This document shows positions 33,923 through 43,901 of a stretch of DNA of 44,811 nucleotides, piece after piece (within the stretch, counting starts at the first letter, position 1; each line of letters opens with the position of its first letter). The stretch comes from Acinetobacter bereziniae (GTDB lineage: Bacteria; Pseudomonadota; Gammaproteobacteria; Pseudomonadales; Moraxellaceae). The notes beneath the pieces are model-generated. The model had not been told where the DNA came from. It saw only the letters and a program-made list of their open reading frames with translations, and made no database searches. The translations under genes were made by a program, and so were the position numbers. Where the stretch lies: contig WNDP01000017.1 in assembly GCA_009912575.1 (NCBI GenBank), positions 1 to 44,811 of the forward strand, given 5' to 3'.

Positions 33923-35668
33923 ATGAATAACTTGATATTTAATAAGCTTTCTTTTGCTGTTTTTTTGACGCTTGTGGGTACAGTAACAAACGCAGCAGAT
34001 CCACAATTTCCTCAAAATTTGGAAACAGATGCTACTCAACGCCAACAACAACGTGATGAAGCATTACAAAAGCAATTACAACCAGAGCCTGTTGTACTAA
34101 CAGGTCTAGAAAAACAATTAATAGTGTCACCACAGTTGCAATATTTAAAATCACATAGCGAAAAACTGTGTTTTGACATTAAAAAGTTTGTATTGATTGG
34201 AGAGGATGCACGTCATTTTACTTTTGCAATGCGACCAGTAATACAGGGTGAACATAATTTGATTGGTCGCTGTATCGGGGTACAAGGTTTAAACCAAGCT
34301 TTAGATCTCATTCAAAACAGTATTATTAGTCATGGCTATGTAACCACTCGAATGTTATTGCCTCAACAAAATATCGCATCAGGTGAAATTAAGCTTCAAG
34401 TCATCGCGGGTAAAGTTGATCAAATTTAATTTGTTCAGGGAACATCTAAGCGCGCACATCAGTTTAATGCTTTGCCTGTGCGAACTGGAGATATTTTAAA
34501 TATTCGAGATATTGAACAGGGGTTAGAAAACTTTAAACGTGTACCTACTGTTGAAGCTGATTTCAAAATTAAACCTTCAGAACAACGTAAAGAACCAGGA
34601 TATAGTGATTTAGAACTGGCATGGCAACAATCAAAACCTTATCGCATTCATTTAGGGATTGATGATGCGGGTTCAGATTCAACAGGAAAATATCAAGGAA
34701 CAGCAACGTTATCTTTAGATCACCTATTTACTGCAAATGATTTATTTTATGGCAGTTATAACCATGATTTGGGCGGTGGAGATTCTGGAAAGCGTGGGAC
34801 GGATGGCTACTATTTAAGTTATAGCATTCCACTTAAATATTGGATGTTGAGCACCAGTTATAGCCAATCTGATTATAACCAGACGGTTGCAGGCGCCAGT
34901 GAAAGTTATAGCTATAGTGGGAAAAGCAAGCTCATTGGCGCTGATTTATCTCGTGTACTTTATCGCGATGCCAAACGGAAAACCACTGCCAGTGTCGGTG
35001 GTTGGTATAGAGAGTCACAAAACTTTATCAATGATGTAGAAATTGAAGTTCAGCGTAGAAAAACGGCAGGCTGGAAAGCCAGCGTAGATCATACAGAATA
35101 TTTAGCCAATGCGACCTTAAACGGGAATGTAACTTATAAGCGAGGTACGGGTGCATTTAATGCAATGCGTGCACCTGAAGAGGAATTTGGCGAGGCTTAT
35201 ACTCATGTTGGCATTTTACAAGCCAATGCCAGCTTGCAAGTCCCGTTTAAAGTGGGCAAGCAATCACTACAGTATCTTGCTGAATGGCGAACACAGCACA
35301 GTCAAAAACCACTGACCCCACAAGATCGTTTTTCTATAGGCAACCGTTATACCGTGCGTGGCTTTGATGGTGAGCAAACCTTATTGGCAGACAATGGTTT
35401 CTTAGTCCGTAATGAAATCAGTGGTTCGATGTTTAGACTCCCAATGCAATGGTACAGCGGCATTGACTACGGTGAAGTGGGTGGGAAAACTGCACATGAA
35501 CCTAATCAATTGTTGGGTACAAGTTTGATGGGGGCTGTCTTTGGATTGCGTGGACAAATCTTAAAATCGGTCAGCTATGACGTTTTTGTCGGTACGCCAT
35601 TAAAAAAACCAGAGCACTACAGAACAGACAATGTAACAACAGGCTTTAGTTTGAACTGGATGTATTAA
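33923..35668 (+). pseudogene. FhaC/CdiB-type outer-membrane transporter (TpsB) with an in-frame stop
   Basis: One continuous frame of 581 codons is interrupted by a single TAA at 34427-34429. Before it: a signal peptide (LSFAVFLTLVGTVTNAA), a Gln-rich linker and the first POTRA domain (KLCFDIKKFVLIGE, SHGYVTTRMLLPQQNI). After it, in the same frame: the second POTRA (LNIRDIEQGLENFKRVP) and the 16-strand barrel (YSYSGKSKLIGADLSRVLYR, DRFSIGNRYTVRGFDGEQ, the conserved VRGF motif of the L6 loop). The product would export the downstream tpsA/cdiA protein. One base change would restore a full-length gene, so the lesion is recent or a sequencing error. ATG34472 after the stop lacks a signal peptide and would not make a working transporter. 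Confidence 0.9.
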
Positions 35669-38600
35669 TCCATTACATCAAGATCCATATACAACTTTCG
35701 ATATTGAAAAAACATTAAAAAATTAGGTCAGACATTATGAATAAGAATCGTTATAGAGTTATTTATAGCCAAGCACGTGGGATGTTTATTGCAGTTGCTG
35801 AGATTGTAAAAAGCCGAACAAAAACAGCAGGACAAACACATGTTCAGAGTAGTGAGATTGAAAGACAAGATGTCGAAATATCCCCGATCACCTATAAAAA
35901 GCTAAATCCCGTCAATTTTGCCGTGGTCAGTCTATTAGGTGCAGCAATTTACACCTTGCCGATGGCAACGATTGCTGAAAGTCATATAGTTGCTGATAAG
36001 TCGGCACCAAACTCACAACAAGCGACAATTCTTAATACCAGCAATGGATTGACGCAAGTCAATATTCAAACGCCAAGTGCAGGTGGAGTATCTCGAAATA
36101 CTTACACTCAATTTGATGTCGGGCAAGAGGGTGCAATCCTCAACAATGCCAGAAATAATACCCAAACCCAATTGGGTGGTTGGGTACAAGGTAACCCATG
36201 GCTCGCCAAAGGCGAAGCCAAAGTGATTTTGAACGAAGTAAACAGCAGTAATCCAAGCCAGCTTAAAGGCTATTTGGAGGTTGCAGGTAAACAAGCTCAA
36301 GTGGTGATTGCTAATCCATCAGGTTTGGTCTGCGATGGTTGTGGCGTGATTAATGCGGACCGCTTTACCTTAACTACAGGTCAGGCGGTGATGCATCAAG
36401 GTTACCTTGATTCATTCCGAGTACGTGAAGGACAAGTGACGATTGAAGGAAAAGGTTTAAATGGCAGCTTAATATGATTGCCAATAAAGATCAAATTATT
36501 GTTCAAGCACAAGAGGTTAAGAATAGTGGCAATATCAGCAGTGCAACTTCACAGGTCAGCCTAAAAAGTCAAAATCTAAATAATTCTGGTTTAATCAGTA
36601 GTGCAGATGAATTATCTATAGATCAGCAAGAATTTTTAACAAATACTGGAACATTAAATGCTGCACGTATTGTACTTAATGCTAAAAACTTAAAAAATAG
36701 TGGTTCGATTGAACAAACAGGGACTCAATCACTTAAGCTGGTTAGTGCGTCAATCAGTAATAATGCGGGTAGAATTGGTCTTGTAAAAAAATCAGAAATA
36801 CCAGAGGGATCTGGCAATAATAACACTGGGAATACTGTAGACACTGGTTCAACTGAAATCAAACCAAATAATCCAGCAAAAGATGGTGGTCGTGTTGAAA
36901 GTGCAAATGATGGTTCAATCGCTAAAATTCAAAAAAACTATGACACAGGTTATATCAACGTTAAAGAACAGTTGAATAATGATAAGGGTGGAATTGTTGC
37001 ATATGGTGTAGTAGATATTGATACCAATAATGTTTTAGAAAATCGAGAAGGAAAAATTAATCTTGGACACATTAAAGTTCAGGGTGAAAATTTTAATAAT
37101 GATCAAGGTCAATTAACAGTTCAACAGGCAGATATATCTACTAGCACTTTAAGTAACCAATCAGGACAAATCACAGTAAATAAGAACCTGAGTATTCAAT
37201 CTAAAATTGCCAATAATGATAAAGGAATCATTCAAACAGTTGAGCGCCTTGATCTGCAAACAGCTGATCAGCTCAGTAATCGTGAGGGGAAAATAGCAAG
37301 TGGGCAACAGTTAAGTATTCAAGCAGGGCAAGTCAATAATCAATCAGGTCTGTTATATTCTGAGCAAGCAAATATTGCATTAGATGTTGATAAAAACCTC
37401 GATAACTCTTCAGGTATTATTCAAGCTAAAGATCAATTGAATTTAAACAGTCAAAAGCTAAATAATCGTCTTGGTCAAATTTTAGCTGAAAATATTGAGC
37501 AAAAGCATGACTCAGTCGAAAACACAGAAGGATCTATAGTTGCTAAACAGAATTTAAAAAGTATTGTAGAGCAATTTGATAATAATAAAGGTGAGATTCA
37601 AGCCCAAAATATTCAATTCACACATGTTCAATTAAATAATAGTGGGAATATTTATGCTGATCAAAATTTGAAAATAGCAGCTCAGCTTTTACAAAATGCA
37701 GGAACTTTGAGCGCTGGACAAAACATTCAACTTAATAGTAAAAGCGTGGAACATGAAAATTCTGGTTTGATCGTAGCTGGTTTAGATCGACAAGGTAAAC
37801 TTGGAGCATTGGGTGATCTAAATATTATCGCTGATCAGGTCGCATTGCATGGAAAGAGTTTTGCTGGTAATACACTTAACGTACAAGCTTCATTACAATC
37901 AAAAGATTTGGATGTAAGTGCTTCAGGGACAAACATCAATGTATTGCAAGCTGAGCAGGCCAATGGCAAAAATTTAACAACGGGTCATGCTACTGATTTA
38001 TCAAATACAATTCAGACGCAAACAAGCGGATGGCACCTTGAAAGCCACTGATGGTTCATTGATGCCTGAAAATGTCAAACTGACTACGCTGGAAACTCAT
38101 GATCAACAGTGGGATGAGCAACAAAAGGGTTATCGTGGTGTTGTCAAAGAGTTGATGAAAGTCACTGAAGTCGGTCTGGCTGGTGTTCAGTCTTTATTCC
38201 CTGGTGTTAAAGTGGATACCAAACTTACAGTGGGTGAGTCCACCAGTAAGCGTGAAGAGCAAATTAAACAAACGGGTACAAACTTAACAGCAAACAATGT
38301 TTATGTTGGATCATCAGGTCAAACGACATTAACCAGTGCCGAGATTACTGCAAAAAATACCATCCTTTCAGGTCAAAAGGTGACATTGAATGCGGCTGAA
38401 GAACAAAACATTTCAGCCACTTCACATAGTAAGGAAACCATCGAAGGTTTAGGCGTTAAGCTGAATAAAGACAATGTACGCTTGGGTGGTTTTGTGTCAG
38501 AAGATGCCACGCAAAGTACCAAAACTACAGAAAGCAGCTACAAAGCAGGTTCAATCCAGACTGAAAACCTTAAAATACAAGGTGCAGAAGGGGTGGACAT

Positions 38601-40717
38601 ACTCGGTCAAAATATCAAAGCGACAGGCGATACAGTTCTTGATCATGGTCGAGGTGATTTAAATATCGGTGGTTATGAAAATAAAACCACTGTTGAAGAT
38701 AAGACCAAAAAGGAAACCATAAGTGCAGAAGTTGGTGTGCGAAATGCATACTTGGATGCCGCGCTTGCAGTAGGTGCGGTCAAGGATGCAGCCGAGTCAG
38801 TCAAACAAGCCAAAGATCAATATAGTCAGGCACAGCGTGACTATGCATCAGGTAAAATCAGCAAAGAAGCACTGGACGATACCAAAGCCAATGTTGCAAT
38901 GGCAACCGCCAATCTTGCCAATGCACAGATTGCGGTAGGTTCGGCAGCAGCAACCGCAGCTGCAAGTTCAGCAACTTACGGCTTTACCATTGGTGCAAAT
39001 GGTGAACGTATCGAAACCACCACCAGCACAAACACCACCCAAGGCAAATGGCAAGGTAGCAATCTTGATCTAAACAATCTCACACTGAAATCTGAAAATC
39101 AGGATGTAAATGTTCAAGGCAGTCGCTTAACTGCAACTGGAACGACCACATTCGATGGAACGAAAGATTTTAATATCAGTGCAGGAAAAGAAAACGGTCA
39201 ACAAGAGACCAGCAGTAAAACCAATAACCAAAATGTGAGTTACACTTATGGCGGTGGTGGCAGTGTATCGGTGGGCAAGCAGACATCGAAATCACATGAT
39301 GAAAGTCTGACAAATGTAAACAGTACGGTTGATCTCAACACAGTATATGGATCTTTAAATAAGTTAAATATCCAAGGCGGTGTAGTCAGTATTGCTGATC
39401 GTGGCGATATAAAAGTCAATCAAATCCATGTTGAAAGTTTACAAGATACAGCATCAGGCAACAGTAGCAGTAAAGGTGGTTCAGTTGGCGTAGGCATTGG
39501 TTCAGGTGGTGGTAATGTCACGGCAAGTTATAATCAAGCCAAAGGTCAAAACGATAAAGCTTGGGTGAATGAAACCAGCAAATTGCTTATTGGCAATGCT
39601 CAACATGATGCAGACCTCGATGCGATGGGCGTGCAAAAGGTGAGTAATTTTGGTGGTGTGATCGCCAATGCAAGCAAGAACGCAGACGGAAGTCTAACAG
39701 ATCATGACAAACTGAATTATACAGGAGCACTTGAGCTTAAAGATATTCAAGATCATAGCTCAGAAAGTAATCGAGGCTTCAATGTATCGACCAGTGTGGG
39801 AACATCGATTAAAGGTGAAAGTAAGGAGAGTTATCTTCATCCAAGTGGTAGTACAACAGTTGGTTTACAAAGTACAGGGAATGAAAAAGAGCAGTTAACT
39901 AAAGCAACGATGGGGCAAGGCAGTGTGATCAACACGTCAACGACCAGTAACCGTGATATTAACAATACTCAAGAAATCACCCGAGACCAAGTGACAGGTT
40001 TATTGAATGGTTCAGTAACTGTAGACAATCGTTTACTGACGGAGAGTGGACGTGCTCAGATCATTCAACAACAGAAAGATTTACCGCAGAATGCTGAAAT
40101 TATCGGAAAAATGACAGCAGCAGGTGTCACAAGCTTAGGTGTTGCGACGGCTTCTTTAGCAAGTGGGGATCAAAATCTCAAAGAAGCTTACGATACTGTG
40201 ATGATTCCAGCGAGAACTTTTGATTGCGTACAAAAGCATCCAGAGGCAGCAACTGTTCTAGAGCAGTTTAAAAATGGTTATTATGATGGGTTATTGGCAA
40301 CAAAAGGAAGTATCCAGCTATTAGCACAAGCTTTAGGTCAAGATGTGAATGTACTCACAACTTCAATTACCTCATTCTTAAATATTAAAGGAGCTTATAA
40401 TCATCAAACAGATACAGTTATTTTAGATGTAAATAATGAAAATAGATCATCAATCTTAAATACAACTGGACATGAAATAGCACATGGTCAAGGAATTAAA
40501 AATGAAACTTCAGCAGATTTGGTTGGAAAATTAGTAGATTGGGCATTCAATTCAGATGTTAAGAATAATCAAGGCACGATTGATCAATTTAAAGGTCAAC
40601 TGGGTGATGGGAAAGATGCATCTACTCAATTAAAAAATAATGAAATTTTAACAAACGACAATCATAAAGCTATTGATGATCATTCAGATAAAATCGATGA
40701 AAAAAAAACCCTTAATC

Positions 40718-40726
40718 AAAAAAAAA
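40718..40726 (+). repeat. A9 homopolymer at a frame change in tpsA
   Basis: Nine A precede GATTT. The upstream frame (ending DEKKTLNQKK) and the downstream frame (DLIVALAGCAKNF) join smoothly if one A is removed. A second A9 run stands at 40700-40708. Slipped-strand variation or sequencing error are both possible. Confidence 0.6.
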
Positions 40727-41221
40727 GATTTAATTGTTGCTTTAGCTGGATGTGCTAAGAACTTCTCATTAGATTGTGCAAGTTCAAAATATACAGACTA
40801 TAAAACATTAGATGGAATTCAAAGTTTAGCTTATCAGCGAGGTTATGATAAAGCAGTAGATCAAATGATAACAGATGCTAAGAATTTACCAAAAAATGTA
40901 CGTGAAGTATTGATTTTGATAAAAGATGATCCGAAAGCATTTGGAGCAGCGATGCTTCAAGCACTGAAAGAGATGCCAGCGGAATATCAGGATAAAGCAA
41001 AAAAAGTACTCGCGGCAAAATATATTGCCAAAACACCTGCTGAATTTGAAGCTGCTAGTAAAGCAGAATTAGAATTAAAAGTAGAAATTGGTAGCTTTAT
41101 GCTTGGAGGGGTAGGAGCTGTTAAAACAGGTGCAAAAGTAGGAGCTGAAATTGCTGAGAAAATTAGTGCTAAAGCTGCTGAAAAAGCTCCCAAAGTACTT
41201 ACAGTATGCAGTAATGGGGTA

Positions 41222-41645
41222 TGTTTTGTTTCAGGCACATTAATTGAAACAGATCAAGGTTTTAAAGCAGTAGAAAACTTTGTTGGTGGTGAGCGAGTTT
41301 GGTCAAGAAATGATAGAACATTAGAGTATGGTTACCGCCCTGTTATTGCGACAAAAGAAACAGCTGATCAAACTATTTTCGAAATTGTTATTCAGAATCA
41401 ACAAGGTCAACAGGAAAAGCTTGAAACCACTGCCGAACATCCGTTTTGGGTTAAGAATTTTGGTTGGTTAAAGTCTTCATTACTTCAATCGGGGATGATT
41501 TTACTAGATCGGAATAATGAAGAGTTAACAGTTGTTAACCAGGTACTGATCCCAAATAAAGTTGAAACTGTTTACAATATTGAAGTTGATGGATTCCATA
41601 CCTATCATGTAGGTGAACTAGGTACATGGGTTCATAATGCGAATT
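41222..41645 (+). other. Hint (intein-like) autoprocessing domain in the tpsA tail
   Basis: The domain begins with Cys (CFVSGTLIETDQGFKAVE), has TTAEHPFWV in the middle and ends YNIEVDGFHTYHVGELGTWV followed by HNA. This is the pretoxin-Hint layout in which the N-terminal Cys and the terminal His-Asn promote self-cleavage. It would release the 160-residue toxin that follows. All key residues are visible. Confidence 0.85.
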
Positions 41646-42136
41646 GTTGTGATATTAAGTCAACTAATGTCTTTGTACCTGTAAAACCAAAGTTAAATTA
41701 TGCTGTTGATATAGAAAATAAAGGTCATGGACTCCAAAACATTGATATTTCTACAAAACAACGTTTTGATGAAAAAGGTATTCCAGCAGATACCAGAACA
41801 ACTAAGTCATTTTTGTACTCATCATTTGATTCAAAATCGGGGGAATTCTATATTCAAAAAATGGAAGCGTATCAGAAAGGTAATAATACTGGGAAGGAAA
41901 TGCTTTCTCAAGCAATTGAAAAAATAGGATATTCTAAAATTAACTCTGCAAAAGCTGAATTAGCAGATACAAATAAATTAGCTTTTGAAAATGCTTATAC
42001 AAAATCTGGAAATGCAATTGAAGCAGTTAATAATACACCTCTAGGTAAAGCTATGAACGATCTTGGATTTAAAGTGGATTCAATTGATAGAAATTTAGGT
42101 AGTATGCCAAAAGTTAAATTTATTAGGAAATAATTT

Positions 42137-42466
42137 ATGTTAAAAGAATTTGTAAATAAAATGATTGAATTAAAGCGATATGATGATCTTTTGGAACTAA
42201 TGAGTGGAGATTCAAATTACTGCCTTGATAATCCAGTAAATCTACCCATTACAAAATCAGATATTGAGCTTCATTTGATGTCAATCCATCATGTTCGTTT
42301 TTTAAAAAAGTTTGGTCATACTGATCAAGTAGTATTTGATGAAGATGGGAAAGTATATCAATGGTATATCGATTATTTTGATAAATGGCTTGATAGTGGA
42401 GTTAAAGGACTTGAGGTAGTTGAAGTAGAAAATTATTTGAAAGACCATCCATTTCCAAGAGCTTGA
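42137..42466 (+). CDS. putative immunity protein for the Hint-linked toxin
   Basis: This 109-residue cytosolic protein starts 3 bp after the tpsA stop. It is acidic, with helices and Trp/Tyr-rich patches (DEDGKVYQWYIDYFDKWLD), and lacks a signal peptide. The family is not recognised. Gene position directly behind a polymorphic-toxin tail is the basis for calling it immunity. It is intact while tpsA and tpsB are broken. Confidence 0.65.
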   Translation: MLKEFVNKMIELKRYDDLLELMSGDSNYCLDNPVNLPITKSDIELHLMSIHHVRFLKKFGHTDQVVFDEDGKVYQWYIDYFDKWLDSGVKGLEVVEVENYLKDHPFPRA

Positions 42467-42864
42467 AGTATTTTATTAGAAGGATAAATAACCTAAATAT
42501 GACATAAAAATGTAGAAATAAAGCCATTATATTTTTAAAATATTGATCGTAAATGAGAAAATATAAGGCTTTCTACTAATTATATATCTAATGGTTTTTT
42601 TATAAATGTTGCAGAATATTTAAAGGCTGCACTTGGTATCTTTTAAAAATAAACAAGAGTTAAGTGAAGTTATTGGAGTTGGTATGACATGATCTGATTC
42701 TAGTAGAGGAGATGAGTTAATATTTGGAAAAAATAATTCATTAATTTTTAATAAATAAAATAATATGTTAATAATTGAGTTAATTGTAACAAATTTTGAT
42801 TGGTATTTAAAAAATATTGTTTATGTATTTGATTTGTATGGTGTAGTGATAGAAAGTATTTCAT
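42467..42864. other. 400-bp AT-rich gap, no gene supported
   Basis: No frame has coding character. GTAGAAA-TAA-AGCC (from 42511) and GGCTTTCTAC (to 42577) form an imperfect inverted repeat across 45 bp, of unclear meaning. The gap separates the active immunity gene from decayed toxin tails. Confidence 0.4.
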
Positions 42865-43054
42865 GTTGTGAATATAGTTTTTGATCCTAAAATATATACA
42901 GATGCTAAAATGCAAGATTTAGGCAAACAGGCAGCAGCTAAAGGATACGATGTCTAGTAAAAATGGACAAGTTACTTCTATTGTGTATGGCGTAAGTTTT
43001 AGAATATATGTTGACAAAGCTTCAGGTGTGGTAAAAAGTTATCATCCTAATTGA
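42865..43054 (+). pseudogene. remnant of a CdiA-type toxin C-terminus, frameshifted
   Basis: Frame 1 encodes VFDPKIYTDAKMQDLGKQAA and stops at 42955-42957. The sequence then continues in frame 2 as KNGQVTSIVYGVSFRIYVDK and ends SYHPN at 43052-43054. The two halves together read like the end of an RNase-type CDI toxin (closing with a FRVYVD-like strand and HPN). No upstream pretoxin is present. A short frame with ATG at 43064 and stop at 43127-43129 follows it and may be the stub of its immunity gene. Confidence 0.6.
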
Positions 43055-43129
43055 GATTACAAAATGCAAAATGAATTATTTAATCAATCAGATATTGATG
43101 CAGGCTTAAATATAATAATTATATCATAA

Positions 43130-43369
43130 ATTCCAAAAGATCATATCAATTTATGGGAAAAAAGTTTAAAAATTGAGAGTGATCCAAAGAATAGATGGGC
43201 GATTGAAAACTGAAATGGAAATATTATTTATCATAGATTTCAGGATGATGGTAATGGCAATTTTCATTGGAATGGTTCAACTAAAGGTATTACCTCATCT
43301 GGTAAGGAACGTAATATAAAAATTTCAGATGTTTCTTCTGATTTGATTAAAATTGCAGGTGGGAAATGA
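43130..43369 (+). pseudogene. remnant of a second toxin C-terminus with a nonsense codon
   Basis: The frame encodes PKDHINLWEKSLKIESDPKN, RWAIEN, a TGA (43211-43213), then NGNIIYHRFQDDGNGNFHWN and GSTKGITSSG. The pattern IYHRF..GNFHWNGST is a recurrent ending of polymorphic toxins. Its stop overlaps the start of the next gene (ATGA at 43366), the usual toxin/immunity coupling. The missing 5' part and the internal stop make it inactive. Confidence 0.6.
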
Positions 43370-43815
43370 AAAAAATTGGAAACGATCAAATTTTTTTAGA
43401 ATTTGATGAAGAGTTTAAAAAATCGAAATTAATACCATTGAGATTATGTATTGGTGGAGAATACTTGGGTACTTTAGATTCACCAACTTATGTTACTAGT
43501 TTTATTAATTCTTTGAAAAGTTTATTGACGGATAGTTATTATTACAGTGAGTTTGTTAATGATGAAAACTATAAATGTTTTTTTTACTCTGAAGGGGTAA
43601 TTTCTGATTATTACAGAGTTGTATTTGAAGAAACATTTGATGATTTTTGTAAGAGGGCTGCAAGGAATAATGATACAATTTATTTTACATGGTTTTTATA
43701 TGAAGATCATTTTTTTGAATATAAAGATAATATTGAAAATAAGTTGGTTTTTTCTAAATGTAAAAGTTCGGATTTACTTAATTTAATAAATAGTTTTCTT
43801 GAGGAAATAAATTGA
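43366..43815 (+). CDS. putative immunity protein
   Basis: The 149-residue acidic protein overlaps the end of the preceding toxin remnant by 4 bp. It is rich in Phe/Tyr and Asp/Glu (DEEFKKSKLIPLRLCIGGEY, YFTWFLYEDHFFEYKDN) and lacks membrane segments. The family is not recognised with confidence. It is the intact partner of a decayed toxin, which suggests selection for protection. Confidence 0.6.
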   Translation: MKKIGNDQIFLEFDEEFKKSKLIPLRLCIGGEYLGTLDSPTYVTSFINSLKSLLTDSYYYSEFVNDENYKCFFYSEGVISDYYRVVFEETFDDFCKRAARNNDTIYFTWFLYEDHFFEYKDNIENKLVFSKCKSSDLLNLINSFLEEIN

Positions 43816-43901
43816 TTAGTAAAGAAAAACTTGTTGAAGTATTAATGAATAATTATCCAGAAATTGTTGGAGTATGTATTGAGAGAGGCTTTGTTGCATA
43901 A
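43812..43901 (+). pseudogene. gene start truncated by an insertion sequence
   Basis: A TTG start overlaps the previous stop by 4 bp (TTGA). The frame runs ISKEKLVEVLMNNYPEIVGV and enters the IS end at 43887, ending in a TAA inside it (43899-43901). About 25 native residues remain. It was probably a second immunity-cluster gene. Confidence 0.5.

Larger units (their letters stand above)
35737..42133 (+). pseudogene. CdiA/FhaB-type exoprotein (TpsA) broken by three frame changes
   Basis: Segments in order: (a) 35737-36477, extended signal peptide (MNKNRYRVIYSQARGMFIAV), then the TPS secretion domain with VIANPSGLVCDGCGVINADR; (b) 36474-38051, haemagglutinin repeats (SGNISSATSQVSLKSQNLNN); (c) from about 38020 to 40726, late haemagglutinin region (TLTSAEITAKNTILSGQKVT) and a metallopeptidase-like motif GHEIAHGQ (40468-40491); (d) about 40720-42133, a Hint domain and a C-terminal toxin candidate of about 160 residues. 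Junction a/b probably reflects a deletion, because the end of the TPS domain seen in the left-edge homologue is missing. Junction c/d falls in an A9 tract. Secretion of the toxin from this copy is unlikely as it stands. It starts 68 bp after tpsB. Confidence 0.9.

Noticed and set aside
34472-35668. Separate TpsB gene starting at the internal ATG
   Set aside because: It is in the same frame as the upstream part and lacks a signal peptide and first POTRA, so it is better explained as one gene with a nonsense codon.
37987-40758. Independent genes for each tpsA segment with local ATG starts
   Set aside because: The segments are consecutive parts of one FhaB/CdiA protein with smooth joins across indels, and the apparent starts are internal codons.
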